Shown: positions 1 through 6,443 of the stretch, in pieces
Layout: each line of letters starts with the position of its first letter
Numbering within the stretch: position 1 is the first letter of the stretch
Source of the DNA: Gammaproteobacteria bacterium
GTDB lineage: Bacteria > Pseudomonadota > Gammaproteobacteria > J044
Direction of reading: 5' to 3'
NCBI GenBank assembly: GCA_026995955.1
Contig: JALWNJ010000368.1
Coordinates: forward strand, 1-10,266
DNA length: 10,266 nucleotides
Program-made: the position numbers and the translations under genes
Notes under the pieces: generated by a model
The model's database searches: none
Told to the model about the DNA's origin: nothing
What the model saw: only the letters and a program-made list of their open reading frames with translations

Positions 1-1609
1 CATCCAGGGGCCGGACTATCCCACCGAGGCCGAGATCATCACCCCGCGCGAGGAGCTGCGCGAGCTGTACCGCAAGGGACACGGCAGCCTGCGCATGCGC
101 GCCCGCTGGCATCGCGAGAACGACGACATCGTCATCGACGCCCTGCCGCATCAGGTCTCCGGCGCGCGCGTGCTGGAGCAGATCGCGCAGCAGATGCAGG
201 CCAGGAAGCTGCCGCTGGTGGAGGACCTGCGCGACGAGTCCGATCACGAAAACCCCACCCGGCTGGTGATCGTGCCGCGCTCGCGGCGGGTGGACGCCGA
301 CCAGCTCATGAGCCACCTGTTCGCCACCACCGACCTGGAGCGCAGCTACCGCGTCAACCTCAATGTCATCGGCATCGACGGCCGCCCGCAGGTCAAGGAT
401 CTGCGCAGCCTGCTCAAGGAGTGGCTGCTGTACCGCACCATGACCGTGCGCCGCCGCCTGGAGTGGCGGCTGGAGAAGGTGCGCAAGCGCCTGCACGTGC
501 TCGAGGGCCTGCTGATCGCCTATCTCAACATCGACGAGGTGATCCGCATCATCCGCAACGAGGACGAGCCCAAGCCGGTGCTGATGCAGACCTTCGGCCT
601 CAGCGACGAACAGGCCGAGGCCATCCTCGAACTCAAGCTGCGCCACCTGGCCCGGCTGGAGGAGATGAAGATCCGCGGCGAGCAGGAGGAGCTGTCCGCC
701 GAACGCGACATGCTGGAAAAGACGCTTGCTTCCAGCCAGCGCCTGCGCACCCTCATCAAGAAGGAACTGCTGGCCGATGCCGAGCGCTACGGAGATGCGC
801 GTCGTTCCCCCATCGTCGAGCGCGAGGCGGCCAGGGCGCTGGACGAGACCGCGCTCACGCCGGCCGAGCCGATCACCGTGGTGCTGTCGAAGAAGGGCTG
901 GATCCGCGCCGCCAAGGGGCACGAGATCGACCCCGCAGGGCTCAGCTACAAGGCCGGCGACGGCTACCTGGCCTCGGCCCGCGGGCGCAGCAACCAGCCG
1001 GTGGTGGTAATCGATTCCCACGGCCGCAGCTACACCGTGGCGGCGCACACCCTGCCCTCGGCGCGCAGCCAGGGCGAACCGCTCACCGGGCGACTCAGCC
1101 CGCCCGACGGCGCCGAATTCGTGGCGGTGCTGATGGGCCGTCCGGAAGACCGCTTCCTGCTGGCCACCGACGCGGGCTACGGCTTTATCGGCCGCTTCGA
1201 GGACATGCTGAGCCGCAACAAGTCGGGCAAGGCCCTGCTCACCGTGCCCAAGGGGGCGCGGGTGCTGCCACCGCGGCCGGTGCACGACCCGGAGCAGGAC
1301 TACATCGCCGCCGCCACCAGCGACGGCCACCTGCTGGTGTTGCCGGCGGCCGAATTGCCGCAGATGTCGCGCGGCAAGGGCAACAGGATCATCGGCATTC
1401 CACCGGCCCGGCTCAAGGCGCGCGAGGAGTGGCTGGCGGCACTGGCGGTGCCGGGCCCGCAGGACCGTCTGGTGGTCCATGCCGGAAGACGCCACAAGAC
1501 CATGCGCCCGGAGGAATGGCAGGAATACCGTGGCGAGCGCGGCAAGCGGGGCCGCAAGCTGCCGCGCGGCTACCAGAAGGTGGATCGGCTCGAGGTGGAG
1601 CGGCGCTGA
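1..1609 (+). CDS. parC: DNA topoisomerase IV subunit A (3' part, 5' truncated by window edge)
   Basis: ParC is the breakage-reunion subunit of topoisomerase IV, which with ParE decatenates daughter chromosomes in the cytoplasm. The reading frame is open from base 2, giving 535 residues; about 215 N-terminal residues, including the winged helix and the active-site Tyr, lie outside the window. Visible are the segment starting [16 protein letters not shown], the tower and coiled-coil region rich in Arg/Glu/Leu (about local residues 100-250), and a C-terminal beta-pinwheel domain (about 275-525). The pinwheel carries ParC-type blades such as [29 protein letters not shown] and [13 protein letters not shown], and ends [14 protein letters not shown] see no canonical GyrA box (QRRGGKG), which separates it from GyrA. 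The stop is TGA at 1607-1609. The next gene, yajC, has its own promoter, so parC is probably a separate transcription unit. The family call is very secure. Confidence 0.97.
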   Translation, partial: IQGPDYPTEAEIITPREELRELYRKGHGSLRMRARWHRENDDIVIDALPHQVSGARVLEQIAQQMQARKLPLVEDLRDESDHENPTRLVIVPRSRRVDADQLMSHLFATTDLERSYRVNLNVIGIDGRPQVKDLRSLLKEWLLYRTMTVRRRLEWRLEKVRKRLHVLEGLLIAYLNIDEVIRIIRNEDEPKPVLMQTFGLSDEQAEAILELKLRHLARLEEMKIRGEQEELSAERDMLEKTLASSQRLRTLIKKELLADAERYGDARRSPIVEREAARALDETALTPAEPITVVLSKKGWIRAAKGHEIDPAGLSYKAGDGYLASARGRSNQPVVVIDSHGRSYTVAAHTLPSARSQGEPLTGRLSPPDGAEFVAVLMGRPEDRFLLATDAGYGFIGRFEDMLSRNKSGKALLTVPKGARVLPPRPVHDPEQDYIAAATSDGHLLVLPAAELPQMSRGKGNRIIGIPPARLKAREEWLAALAVPGPQDRLVVHAGRRHKTMRPEEWQEYRGERGKRGRKLPRGYQKVDRLEVERR

Positions 1610-1689
1610 GGGGACTTCCCCGATGCCGGCCCCGCCTGTGGCATAATACGGCGCCATTCAACACCCGGAAACCGGAAAACGGAGCCTTC
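1610..1689 (+). promoter_or_regulatory. parC-yajC gap with extended -10 promoter for yajC-secDF
   Basis: A TGGCATAAT element at 1639-1647 reads as an extended -10 (TGn at 1639-1641, then CATAAT, 5 of 6 to consensus). No good -35 is visible at the usual spacing, which is normal for extended -10 promoters. Transcription would start near 1653-1655, giving a leader of about 35 nt before the yajC ATG. A 4-bp GGGG-ACTT-CCCC hairpin (1610-1621) follows the parC stop, but it is too short and lacks a T-run, so I do not call it a terminator. Confidence 0.6.
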
Positions 1690-2031
1690 ATGAGCCTTTT
1701 CATCAACGACGCACTGGCCGAAGCCCCGGCCGCGGGTGCAGCCGCACCGGCCGGCGGTGGTCTCGACCTGCTGTTCATGGTCGCCTTCTTCGGCGCCATC
1801 ATGTACTTCATGATCATCCGCCCGCAGCAGAAGCGGGCCAAGGAACACCGCAAGATGATCGAGGCCCTGCGCAAGGGCGACGAGGTGGCCACCAGCGGCG
1901 GACTGCTCGGCGTGGTCACTGCCACCGGCGACGACATCATCACCATCGAGATCGCCGATGGTGTCGAGATCAAGGTGCAGCCGCAGGCCATTACCGCCGT
2001 GCTCCCCAAGGGAACCCTGAAGAAAGGATAA
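1690..2031 (+). CDS. yajC: Sec translocon accessory subunit YajC
   Basis: YajC is a small single-span inner-membrane protein that associates with SecD-SecF and the SecYEG channel. This 113-residue protein is of usual family length. It has a short Ala/Pro/Gly-rich N-terminal segment, one membrane helix (about residues 24-43, ending FMIIRPQQKR, the family hallmark), and a cytoplasmic domain with RKGDEVATSGGLLGVV followed by a beta-rich stretch and VQPQAITAVLPKGT. The start is chosen at ATG 1690 because GGAG (1681-1684) sits 5 nt upstream and the residue pattern matches YajC from the first Met; the frame is open further upstream only as a shadow of parC. secD follows 9 nt after the stop, so the two are almost certainly co-transcribed. 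Confidence 0.95.
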   Translation: MSLFINDALAEAPAAGAAAPAGGGLDLLFMVAFFGAIMYFMIIRPQQKRAKEHRKMIEALRKGDEVATSGGLLGVVTATGDDIITIEIADGVEIKVQPQAITAVLPKGTLKKG

Positions 2032-2040
2032 GCCCCGTCC

Positions 2041-3918
2041 ATGAACCGCTATCCCGCCTGGAAGTATGTCCTGCTGCTGGTGGTGCTCGCCGTCGGCATC
2101 CTCTACGCCCTGCCCAATCTCTATCCCAGCGATCCCGCGGTGCAGATCTCCGCACGCAAGGGCGGCGAGGTGCCGCAGGCCGAGGTGCAGAAGGCGCTGG
2201 CGCTGCTCGAGGAGAAGGGCATACGGCCCAAGGCGGTGGAACACCCCGAGGACGCACGCGGCAAGGTCCTGCTGCGCTTTTCCGATACCGACGCCCAGCT
2301 CACGGCCGTCGATCTCCTGCAGCTGCATCTTGACGACAGGTACTCGGTGGCCGTGAATCTGGCGCCGAGCACCCCCGCCTGGCTGCGCGCGCTCGGCGCC
2401 AAGCCCATGTACCTGGGCCTGGACCTGCGCGGCGGGGTCCACTTCCTGATGGAAGTGGACATGAAGTCGGCGGTGAACAAGGCCCTGTCGCGCTACGAAA
2501 GCGAATTCCGCGGTTTCCTGCGCAAGCAGAAGATTCGCTATCTCGGTATTACCCGCGAGGGCGATCACATCCTGCTCAAGTTCAAGGACGCGGACAGCCG
2601 CGACCGCGCGCTGGAGGCCCTGCGCGAGGAATACCGTACCGATCTGACCTACGAGCCGGTCGATGAGCCACGCGTGGCCCTGTTGCGTGTCGGTCTGTCG
2701 GAGCAGGCAAAACGGGCCATTCAGGACTTTGCGCTCAAGCAGAACATCACCACCCTGCGCAAGCGCGTCAACGAGCTGGGTGTGGCCGAGCCCATCATCC
2801 AGCAGCAGGGCCGGGATCGCATCGTGGTACAGCTGCCCGGTGTGCAGGACACGGCGCGTGCCAAGGACATCCTCGGAGCGACCGCCACCCTCGAGTTCCG
2901 GCTGGTGGACGAAAAGGCCGACCCCTGGGCGGCGCAGCGTACCGGCCGCATCCCGCCGGGCGACCGTCTCTACCACGAACGCAACGGCAACCCGGTGCTG
3001 CTCAAGCGCCAGGTCATGCTCACCGGCGACTACATCACCGATGCCGCCGCCACCTTCGACCAGAACGGCCGCCCGGCGGTGGCCATCACGCTCGACGGCA
3101 AGGGCGCCAGCCGCTTCAGCCGCGTCACCGGCAAGCACATCAAGGACCTGATGGCCGTGGTGTTCATCGAGACCAAGACCGTCACCCGTCTGGTGGACGG
3201 CAAGCCGGTGCGCAAGCGGGTGCGCAGCGAGGAGGTCATCAACATCGCACGCATCCAGGATCAGCTTAGCAAGCGGTTCCAGATTACGGGCCTGGACAGT
3301 CCGCAGGAAGCGCATGACCTGGCGTTGCTGCTGCGCGCCGGCGCCCTGGCAGCACCGATGCAGATCATCGAGGAACGCACCATCGGCCCGAGCATGGGCA
3401 AGGAAAACATCGAGCAGGGCTTCAAGTCGGTGGTCATCGGCTTCGTGCTGGTGCTGGTGTTCATGGCCGTGTACTACCGCGTGTTCGGTCTGGTGGCCGA
3501 TCTGGCGCTCACCTTCAACCTGGTGCTTGTCGTTGCTGCCCTGTCACTGCTGCAGGCCACCCTCACCATGCCGGGCATCGCCGGTATCGTGCTGACCGTG
3601 GGCATGGCGGTGGATGCCAATGTGCTCATCTACGAGCGCATCCGCGAGGAACTGCGCAACGGCATGTCGCCGCAGGCGGCGATCCAGGCCGGCTACGAGA
3701 AGGCCTTCTCCACCATCGCCGATGCCAATATCACCACCCTGATCGCCGCAGTGGTGCTGTTCGTGTTCGGCACCGGCCCGATCAAGGGCTTTGCCGTCAC
3801 CCTGGCGCTCGGCATCGTGTCGTCCATGTTCACCGCCATCCTGGGTACCCGCGCGGTCATCAATCTGATCTACGGCGGACGGCGCAGGTTGCAGTCCCTT
3901 TCCATCGGAGGCGTATAA
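2041..3918 (+). CDS. secD: Protein translocase subunit SecD
   Basis: SecD, an RND-superfamily membrane protein, partners SecF and uses the proton motive force to pull secreted proteins through SecYEG on the periplasmic side. At 625 residues it is close to E. coli SecD (615). It shows a first membrane helix (about 8-25, then LYALPNLYPSDPAVQI), a large periplasmic region (about 30-455) including LGLDLRGGVHFLMEVDM near 125-141 and LGVAEPIIQQQGRDRIVV near 246-263, the conserved LLRAGALAAP and EERTIGPSMG (430-453), and five C-terminal helices. MPGIAGIVLTVGMAVDANVL (510-529) carries Asp525, the position equivalent to the proton-pathway Asp519 of E. coli. The best SD is AAAGGA (2023-2028) at the end of yajC, 12 nt from the ATG, which is rather long; coupling to yajC termination may help. 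The N-terminal MNRYPAWKY match supports this start. Confidence 0.97.
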   Translation: MNRYPAWKYVLLLVVLAVGILYALPNLYPSDPAVQISARKGGEVPQAEVQKALALLEEKGIRPKAVEHPEDARGKVLLRFSDTDAQLTAVDLLQLHLDDRYSVAVNLAPSTPAWLRALGAKPMYLGLDLRGGVHFLMEVDMKSAVNKALSRYESEFRGFLRKQKIRYLGITREGDHILLKFKDADSRDRALEALREEYRTDLTYEPVDEPRVALLRVGLSEQAKRAIQDFALKQNITTLRKRVNELGVAEPIIQQQGRDRIVVQLPGVQDTARAKDILGATATLEFRLVDEKADPWAAQRTGRIPPGDRLYHERNGNPVLLKRQVMLTGDYITDAAATFDQNGRPAVAITLDGKGASRFSRVTGKHIKDLMAVVFIETKTVTRLVDGKPVRKRVRSEEVINIARIQDQLSKRFQITGLDSPQEAHDLALLLRAGALAAPMQIIEERTIGPSMGKENIEQGFKSVVIGFVLVLVFMAVYYRVFGLVADLALTFNLVLVVAALSLLQATLTMPGIAGIVLTVGMAVDANVLIYERIREELRNGMSPQAAIQAGYEKAFSTIADANITTLIAAVVLFVFGTGPIKGFAVTLALGIVSSMFTAILGTRAVINLIYGGRRRLQSLSIGGV

Positions 3919-3919
3919 C

Positions 3920-4843
3920 ATGAAGACCCGCATCGACTTCATGCGCCAGCGAAAGCTGGCCTTCCTGCTTTCCGCGGTACTTGTCATTGCCTCCCTCGCC
4001 TCGCTGGCCACCCGCGGACTCAATCTGGGCATCGACTTTACCGGGGGTACCGTCATCGAGGTCGGTTTCGGACAGCCGGCCGATGTCGAGGAGATCCGGG
4101 CGCTGCTGGAGGCCGATGGCCTGGGAAGCCCGGTGGTGCAGCATTTCGGAACGGCGAGCGATGTACTGATCCGTATCCCGCCGCAGCAGAAGATCGAGCA
4201 GGCGCGGCTGGGCGAGCATGTGCTGGAGCTGCTGCGCAAGGCCTATCCGGAGCAGAGGCTCGAACTGCGCCGGGTGGAGTTCGTGGGCCCGCAGGTTGGT
4301 GAAGAGCTGCGTGACGAGGGTGGCCTGTCCATCCTGTTTGCGCTGTTCGGTATTCTCGTCTATGTGGCCTTGCGCTTCGAATACCGCTTCGCGCTCGGCT
4401 CCATCCTGGCGCTGATTCATGATGTCACCATCACCACCGGGTTCTTTTCGCTGACCCAGATCCAGTTCGACCTCACCGTGCTGGCGGCCCTGCTGGCGGT
4501 GATCGGCTACTCGCTGAACGACACCATCGTGGTCTTCGACCGCATCCGCGAGAACTTCCGCCGGCTGCGCAAGGCCACCCCGGTAGAGGTGATGAATACC
4601 TCCATCAACGAGACCCTGTCGCGCACCATCGTCACCTCCCTGACCACCCTGCTGGTGCTGGTGGCCCTGTACCTGTTCGGGGGAGAGGTGATGAAGGGGT
4701 TCTCGGTGGCGCTGATCGTGGGCGTCGTCGTTGGCACCTACTCCTCCATCTATGTCGCCAGCGCACTGGCCCTGACGCTGGGTGTCAGCAAGCAGGATCT
4801 CCTGCCGCCCCAGAAGGACAAGGTGCAGGGGCCGCAGGTCTGA
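3920..4843 (+). CDS. secF: Protein translocase subunit SecF
   Basis: SecF forms the SecDF complex that drives late, pmf-dependent steps of Sec export. The 307-residue protein has helix 1 (about 13-31), the signature LGIDFTGGTVIEV (36-48), a compact periplasmic domain (to about 130), and a five-helix C-terminal bundle. The bundle contains VGPQVGEELRDEG near 122-134 and VIGYSLNDTIVVFDRIRENF (194-213), with Asp201 and Asp207 in the conserved membrane motif. It lacks most of the N-terminal extension of E. coli SecF (323 aa), a normal variation. GGAGG (3907-3911), inside the 3' end of secD, sits 8 nt before the ATG, and only 1 nt separates the secD TAA from the secF start, so the genes are translationally linked. 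The unit ends at the strong hairpin about 35 nt downstream. Confidence 0.97.
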   Translation: MKTRIDFMRQRKLAFLLSAVLVIASLASLATRGLNLGIDFTGGTVIEVGFGQPADVEEIRALLEADGLGSPVVQHFGTASDVLIRIPPQQKIEQARLGEHVLELLRKAYPEQRLELRRVEFVGPQVGEELRDEGGLSILFALFGILVYVALRFEYRFALGSILALIHDVTITTGFFSLTQIQFDLTVLAALLAVIGYSLNDTIVVFDRIRENFRRLRKATPVEVMNTSINETLSRTIVTSLTTLLVLVALYLFGGEVMKGFSVALIVGVVVGTYSSIYVASALALTLGVSKQDLLPPQKDKVQGPQV

Positions 4844-4878
4844 GGCCAGGTCGGGCCAAAGCCTCCGTGGTTCCACAC

Positions 4879-4909
4879 GACACAAGGCCCGCGATGCGGG
4901 CCTTGTGTC
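4879..4909. terminator. Bidirectional terminator between convergent secF and the small membrane gene
   Basis: A perfect 14-bp inverted repeat (GACACAAGGCCCGC at 4879-4892, complement at 4896-4909) surrounds a 3-nt loop GAT. It lies 35 nt after the secF stop and 31 nt beyond the stop of the opposing gene. The + strand tail (ATTGTCTG) and - strand tail (GTGTGGAACC) are T-poor, but each stem contains A/T-rich outer pairs. The hairpin position between two convergent genes is the main argument. Confidence 0.8.
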
Positions 4910-4940
4910 ATTGTCTGCCTGGCTGGGCCGCAAGACAGGA

Positions 4941-5300
4941 TCAACTCCGTGCCTTGCGTACCTCATCGAAGGGGTCGGGCTCGTCCAGGCCGGGCATGAC
5001 CTTGCACACCACGCCGCTGCGAGGCTGCGCACCCTCCACCGGCGGGCAGCGATCCTCGGCCGCCTGACGCAGGGTCAGCCAGGCCCAGGCCACGGAGATG
5101 CCGTAGAGCAGGGCGCCGAGCCCCACCGTGCCCCAGCTGATGCCCTCGTGGCCCAGCGGCCCACCAAACCAGCCATACACCATGCCGAGGATGGCCGTCA
5201 GCCAGAACACACCCACGGGCGCGGCGCAGCAGCCACCCGCGCAACCATAACGGCACACGGCAAAGGGCGGAAGAAAGAGCGCGATCAGGTACGGTTTCAT
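4941..5300 (-). CDS. Small Cys-rich membrane protein of unknown function
   Basis: I do not recognise a named family. The 119-residue product has a hydrophobic N-terminus (about 4-15, ALFLPPFAV), a Cys cluster C16-x3-C20-x3-C24-C25 in a Gly-rich loop (CRYGCAGGCCAAP), a second hydrophobic span (about 29-46, VFWLTAILGMVYGWFG), a third (about 56-77), and a charged cytoplasm-like tail with two more Cys (85 and 99). The LPP-x-x-V then FWL-x(4)-G-x-VYG spacing faintly recalls the Pmp3/YqaE small membrane proteins, but those are only about 50 residues and lack the Cys cluster, so this is a hint only. The start is firm: AAGGAGG (5308-5314) lies 7 nt before the ATG. It is the only gene here with a textbook SD. 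It is convergent to secF, on the same strand as suhB but 174 nt downstream with its own likely promoter. A metal-binding or redox role is inference from the cysteines. Confidence 0.8.
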   Translation of the reverse strand: MKPYLIALFLPPFAVCRYGCAGGCCAAPVGVFWLTAILGMVYGWFGGPLGHEGISWGTVGLGALLYGISVAWAWLTLRQAAEDRCPPVEGAQPRSGVVCKVMPGLDEPDPFDEVRKARS

Positions 5301-5372
5301 GCACCAGCCTCCTTGGTCGGGTTGGTGGCGGACCTCCCTGTACTTTGGTATGAATCGTTTTCCGTTCCCGTG

Positions 5373-5400
5373 GGTATAACACAGATTCCCGACAAATCAA
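5373..5400 (-). promoter_or_regulatory. Candidate promoter of the Cys-rich membrane gene
   Basis: On the - strand, TTGATT (5395-5400) can serve as -35 and TATACC (5373-5378) as -10, 16 nt apart, with a TG one base before the -10 (extended -10, TGTTATACC). Transcription would begin near 5366, giving a leader of about 65 nt. Each hexamer matches consensus at 4 of 6 positions, so this is a moderate call. Confidence 0.5.
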
Positions 5401-5408
5401 GTCGGAAT
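5385..5408. promoter_or_regulatory. Operator-like dyad overlapping the -35 region
   Basis: ATTCCCGAC (5385-5393) and GTCGGAAT (5401-5408) are inverted copies around the 7-nt centre AAATCAA; the inner CCGAC/GTCGG arms are perfect, and the outer parts match with one extra C. The -35 TTGATT on the - strand lies in the centre of the dyad, so a bound protein would block or assist polymerase. The GAC-N7-GTC geometry is that of type 1 IscR (Rrf2 family) sites; the central bases do not fit the E. coli consensus well. The assignment to a regulator is inference. Confidence 0.45.
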
Positions 5409-5412
5409 TGAC

Positions 5413-5440
5413 CGGCGCAACAACGCCGTGGCTTGGCGCC
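5413..5440 (-). terminator. Possible weak terminator downstream of suhB
   Basis: A CGGCG-CAACAA-CGCCG hairpin (5413-5428) and an alternative longer pairing of GGCGC (5414-5418) with GCGCC (5436-5440) lie 35-62 nt past the suhB stop on the - strand. No T-run follows (GTCAATTCC), so intrinsic termination is doubtful; it may be an mRNA end-protecting structure, or nothing. Confidence 0.25.
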
Positions 5441-5474
5441 AGGCAGGCCCAGGTATGCACAAGACAGTGATTTT

Positions 5475-6269
5475 TCAGCTGCTGCCGGTTTCGAGGACGG
5501 GCTTGAGGCGGGCCAGCATGGCGCCATGCACCTTGAGGTTGCCGGCCAGTACATGGCCGCTTCGCAGGTGATCGGACTGGCCGCGCAGGTCGCTGACCAC
5601 GCCGCCGGCCTCCTGAACCAGCAGGCAGCCGGCGGCCATGTCCCATACATTGAGACCGAACTCCCAGAAGCCATCCAGCCGTCCGGCGGCGACATAGGCC
5701 AGGTCCAGGGCGGCCGATCCGGCGCGGCGCACGCCGGCGGTGCCGGGCACCAGGACGCGCAGGGTCTCGAGGAACAGGTCCAGATCCTGGTCCTCGCGGT
5801 AGGGGATGCCGGTGCCGAGCAGGGCACCGCGCAGGTCGCGCAGGCCGGTGACGCGGATACGGCGGCCGTTGAGGCTGGCGCCGCTGCCGCGCGAGGCGGT
5901 GAACAGTTCCTGCTTCAGCGGGTCGTAGACCACGCCATGCTCGATCTGGGCGCCGCGGCGCACGGCGATGGAGACGGCGTACTGGGGGAAGCCGTGCAGG
6001 AAGTTGGTGGTGCCGTCCAGCGGATCGATGATCCACTCGAATTCACTGCCCTCGCGGCCGCCGGATTCCTCGGCCAGGATGGCGTGGTCGGGATAGGCGC
6101 GGCGAACGATGCGGATGATGGCCTGTTCGGCGGCACGATCGACCTCGGTGACGAAATCGTTGCGCTGCTTCTGCTCGATCTGCAGGCCGTCGATACGGTC
6201 CACATGGCGGATGATGAGATCGCCTGCGGCGCGCGCGGCCTTGACCGCGATGTTGAGCATCGGATGCAT
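5475..6269 (-). CDS. suhB: Inositol-1-monophosphatase family protein SuhB
   Basis: SuhB hydrolyses inositol-1-phosphate using Mg ions, and in E. coli also acts with Nus factors in rRNA transcription antitermination and ribosome maturation. The protein has 264 residues against 267 in E. coli. Metal-site motifs are intact: AEES with Glu67, then DPLDGTTN (82-89) with Asp82 and Asp85, and [15 protein letters not shown] (209-223) with Asp210. [19 protein letters not shown] sequence ([18 protein letters not shown], 183-200) is typical. The start at 6269 is chosen because [16 protein letters not shown] matches the family N-terminus exactly; the frame stays open upstream only as a shadow of miaB. Its SD is poor (GGA 5 nt, AGGG about 11 nt before the ATG), in keeping with possible translational control. 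It is divergent from miaB. Confidence 0.95.
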   Translation of the reverse strand: MHPMLNIAVKAARAAGDLIIRHVDRIDGLQIEQKQRNDFVTEVDRAAEQAIIRIVRRAYPDHAILAEESGGREGSEFEWIIDPLDGTTNFLHGFPQYAVSIAVRRGAQIEHGVVYDPLKQELFTASRGSGASLNGRRIRVTGLRDLRGALLGTGIPYREDQDLDLFLETLRVLVPGTAGVRRAGSAALDLAYVAAGRLDGFWEFGLNVWDMAAGCLLVQEAGGVVSDLRGQSDHLRSGHVLAGNLKVHGAMLARLKPVLETGSS

Positions 6270-6275
6270 GCTGGT

Positions 6276-6316
6276 CCAACCCTGGCTGGAAAAGAGGGGC
6301 CGGCCCGCAGGGCCGG
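6276..6316 (-). promoter_or_regulatory. Structured suhB leader: GC hairpin followed by a T-rich run, then a second small hairpin
   Basis: Reading the - strand, CCGGCCC-TGC-GGGCCGG (6316 to 6300) is a perfect 7-bp stem followed by CCCCTCTTTT, which looks like an attenuator or weak terminator offset by several bases. Next comes CCAGC-CAGG-GTTGG (6289 to 6276, with one G-U pair), placing the AGGG of the likely SD in or next to its loop, just before the suhB start. A role in suhB control is inference. Confidence 0.4.
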
Positions 6317-6327
6317 GAACGGCGCGA

Positions 6328-6336
6328 AGCATACCA
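6328..6336 (-). promoter_or_regulatory. Candidate suhB promoter (extended -10)
   Basis: TGGTATGCT on the - strand supplies TGn plus TATGCT (4 of 6). No good -35 is seen. Transcription would start near 6321, making a leader of about 52 nt that begins almost at the GC hairpin. Confidence 0.45.
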
Positions 6337-6366
6337 GAGGCGCACGCTGCAGGCGAGACGGTATCC

Positions 6367-6420
6367 CCCGATCGGCGGCGGGGAATCGGGCAGGGCCGGG
6401 GCAAATCCAATATAATCGGG
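6367..6420. repeat. ATCGGG motifs in the suhB-miaB control region
   Basis: AATCGGG occurs at 6384-6390 and again at 6414-6420, exactly 30 bp apart on the same face of the helix, and the complement CCCGAT at 6367-6372 forms an inverted pair with the first copy (12-nt spacer). The second copy overlaps the miaB -10. They could be operator half-sites, but in GC-rich DNA short repeats also arise by chance. Confidence 0.3.
6411..6416 (+). promoter_or_regulatory. -10 element of the miaB-ybeZYX-lnt promoter
   Basis: A perfect TATAAT in a locally AT-rich patch (CAAATCCAATATAAT) of an otherwise GC-rich gap. No clear -35 lies 16-18 nt upstream. The expected start is near 6423, which would leave about 20 nt before the ATG at 6444. 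Confidence 0.6.
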
Positions 6421-6443
6421 GATCGATGTACTACGGGTTGCAG

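Noticed and set aside
1610..1621. GGGG-ACTT-CCCC as a parC terminator
   Set aside because: Only four base pairs and no T-run; more likely chance.
1570..3315. A 581-codon open frame antisense to yajC-secD
   Set aside because: Its codons are in exact register with the sense codons, so its stops would require sense TTA, CTA or TCA, which this GC-rich genome avoids. The product is low-complexity in Leu, His, Gly and Val with no recognisable domain.
3860..5032. A 390-codon - strand frame opposite secF
   Set aside because: Register shadow of secF that runs through the terminator hairpin; no RBS and no recognisable motif.
4782..5411. A 209-codon + strand frame running through the secF 3' end and opposite the Cys-rich gene
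   Set aside because: It would read through the terminator stem and lies antisense to a gene with a perfect SD; Arg/Ala/Gly-rich composition and no motif.
5433..6425. Long open frame on the + strand upstream of miaB, antisense to suhB
   Set aside because: Same-register shadow of suhB; it merely joins the miaB frame through a gap without stops. The residue composition is not protein-like, and the miaB N-terminus is well defined at 6444.
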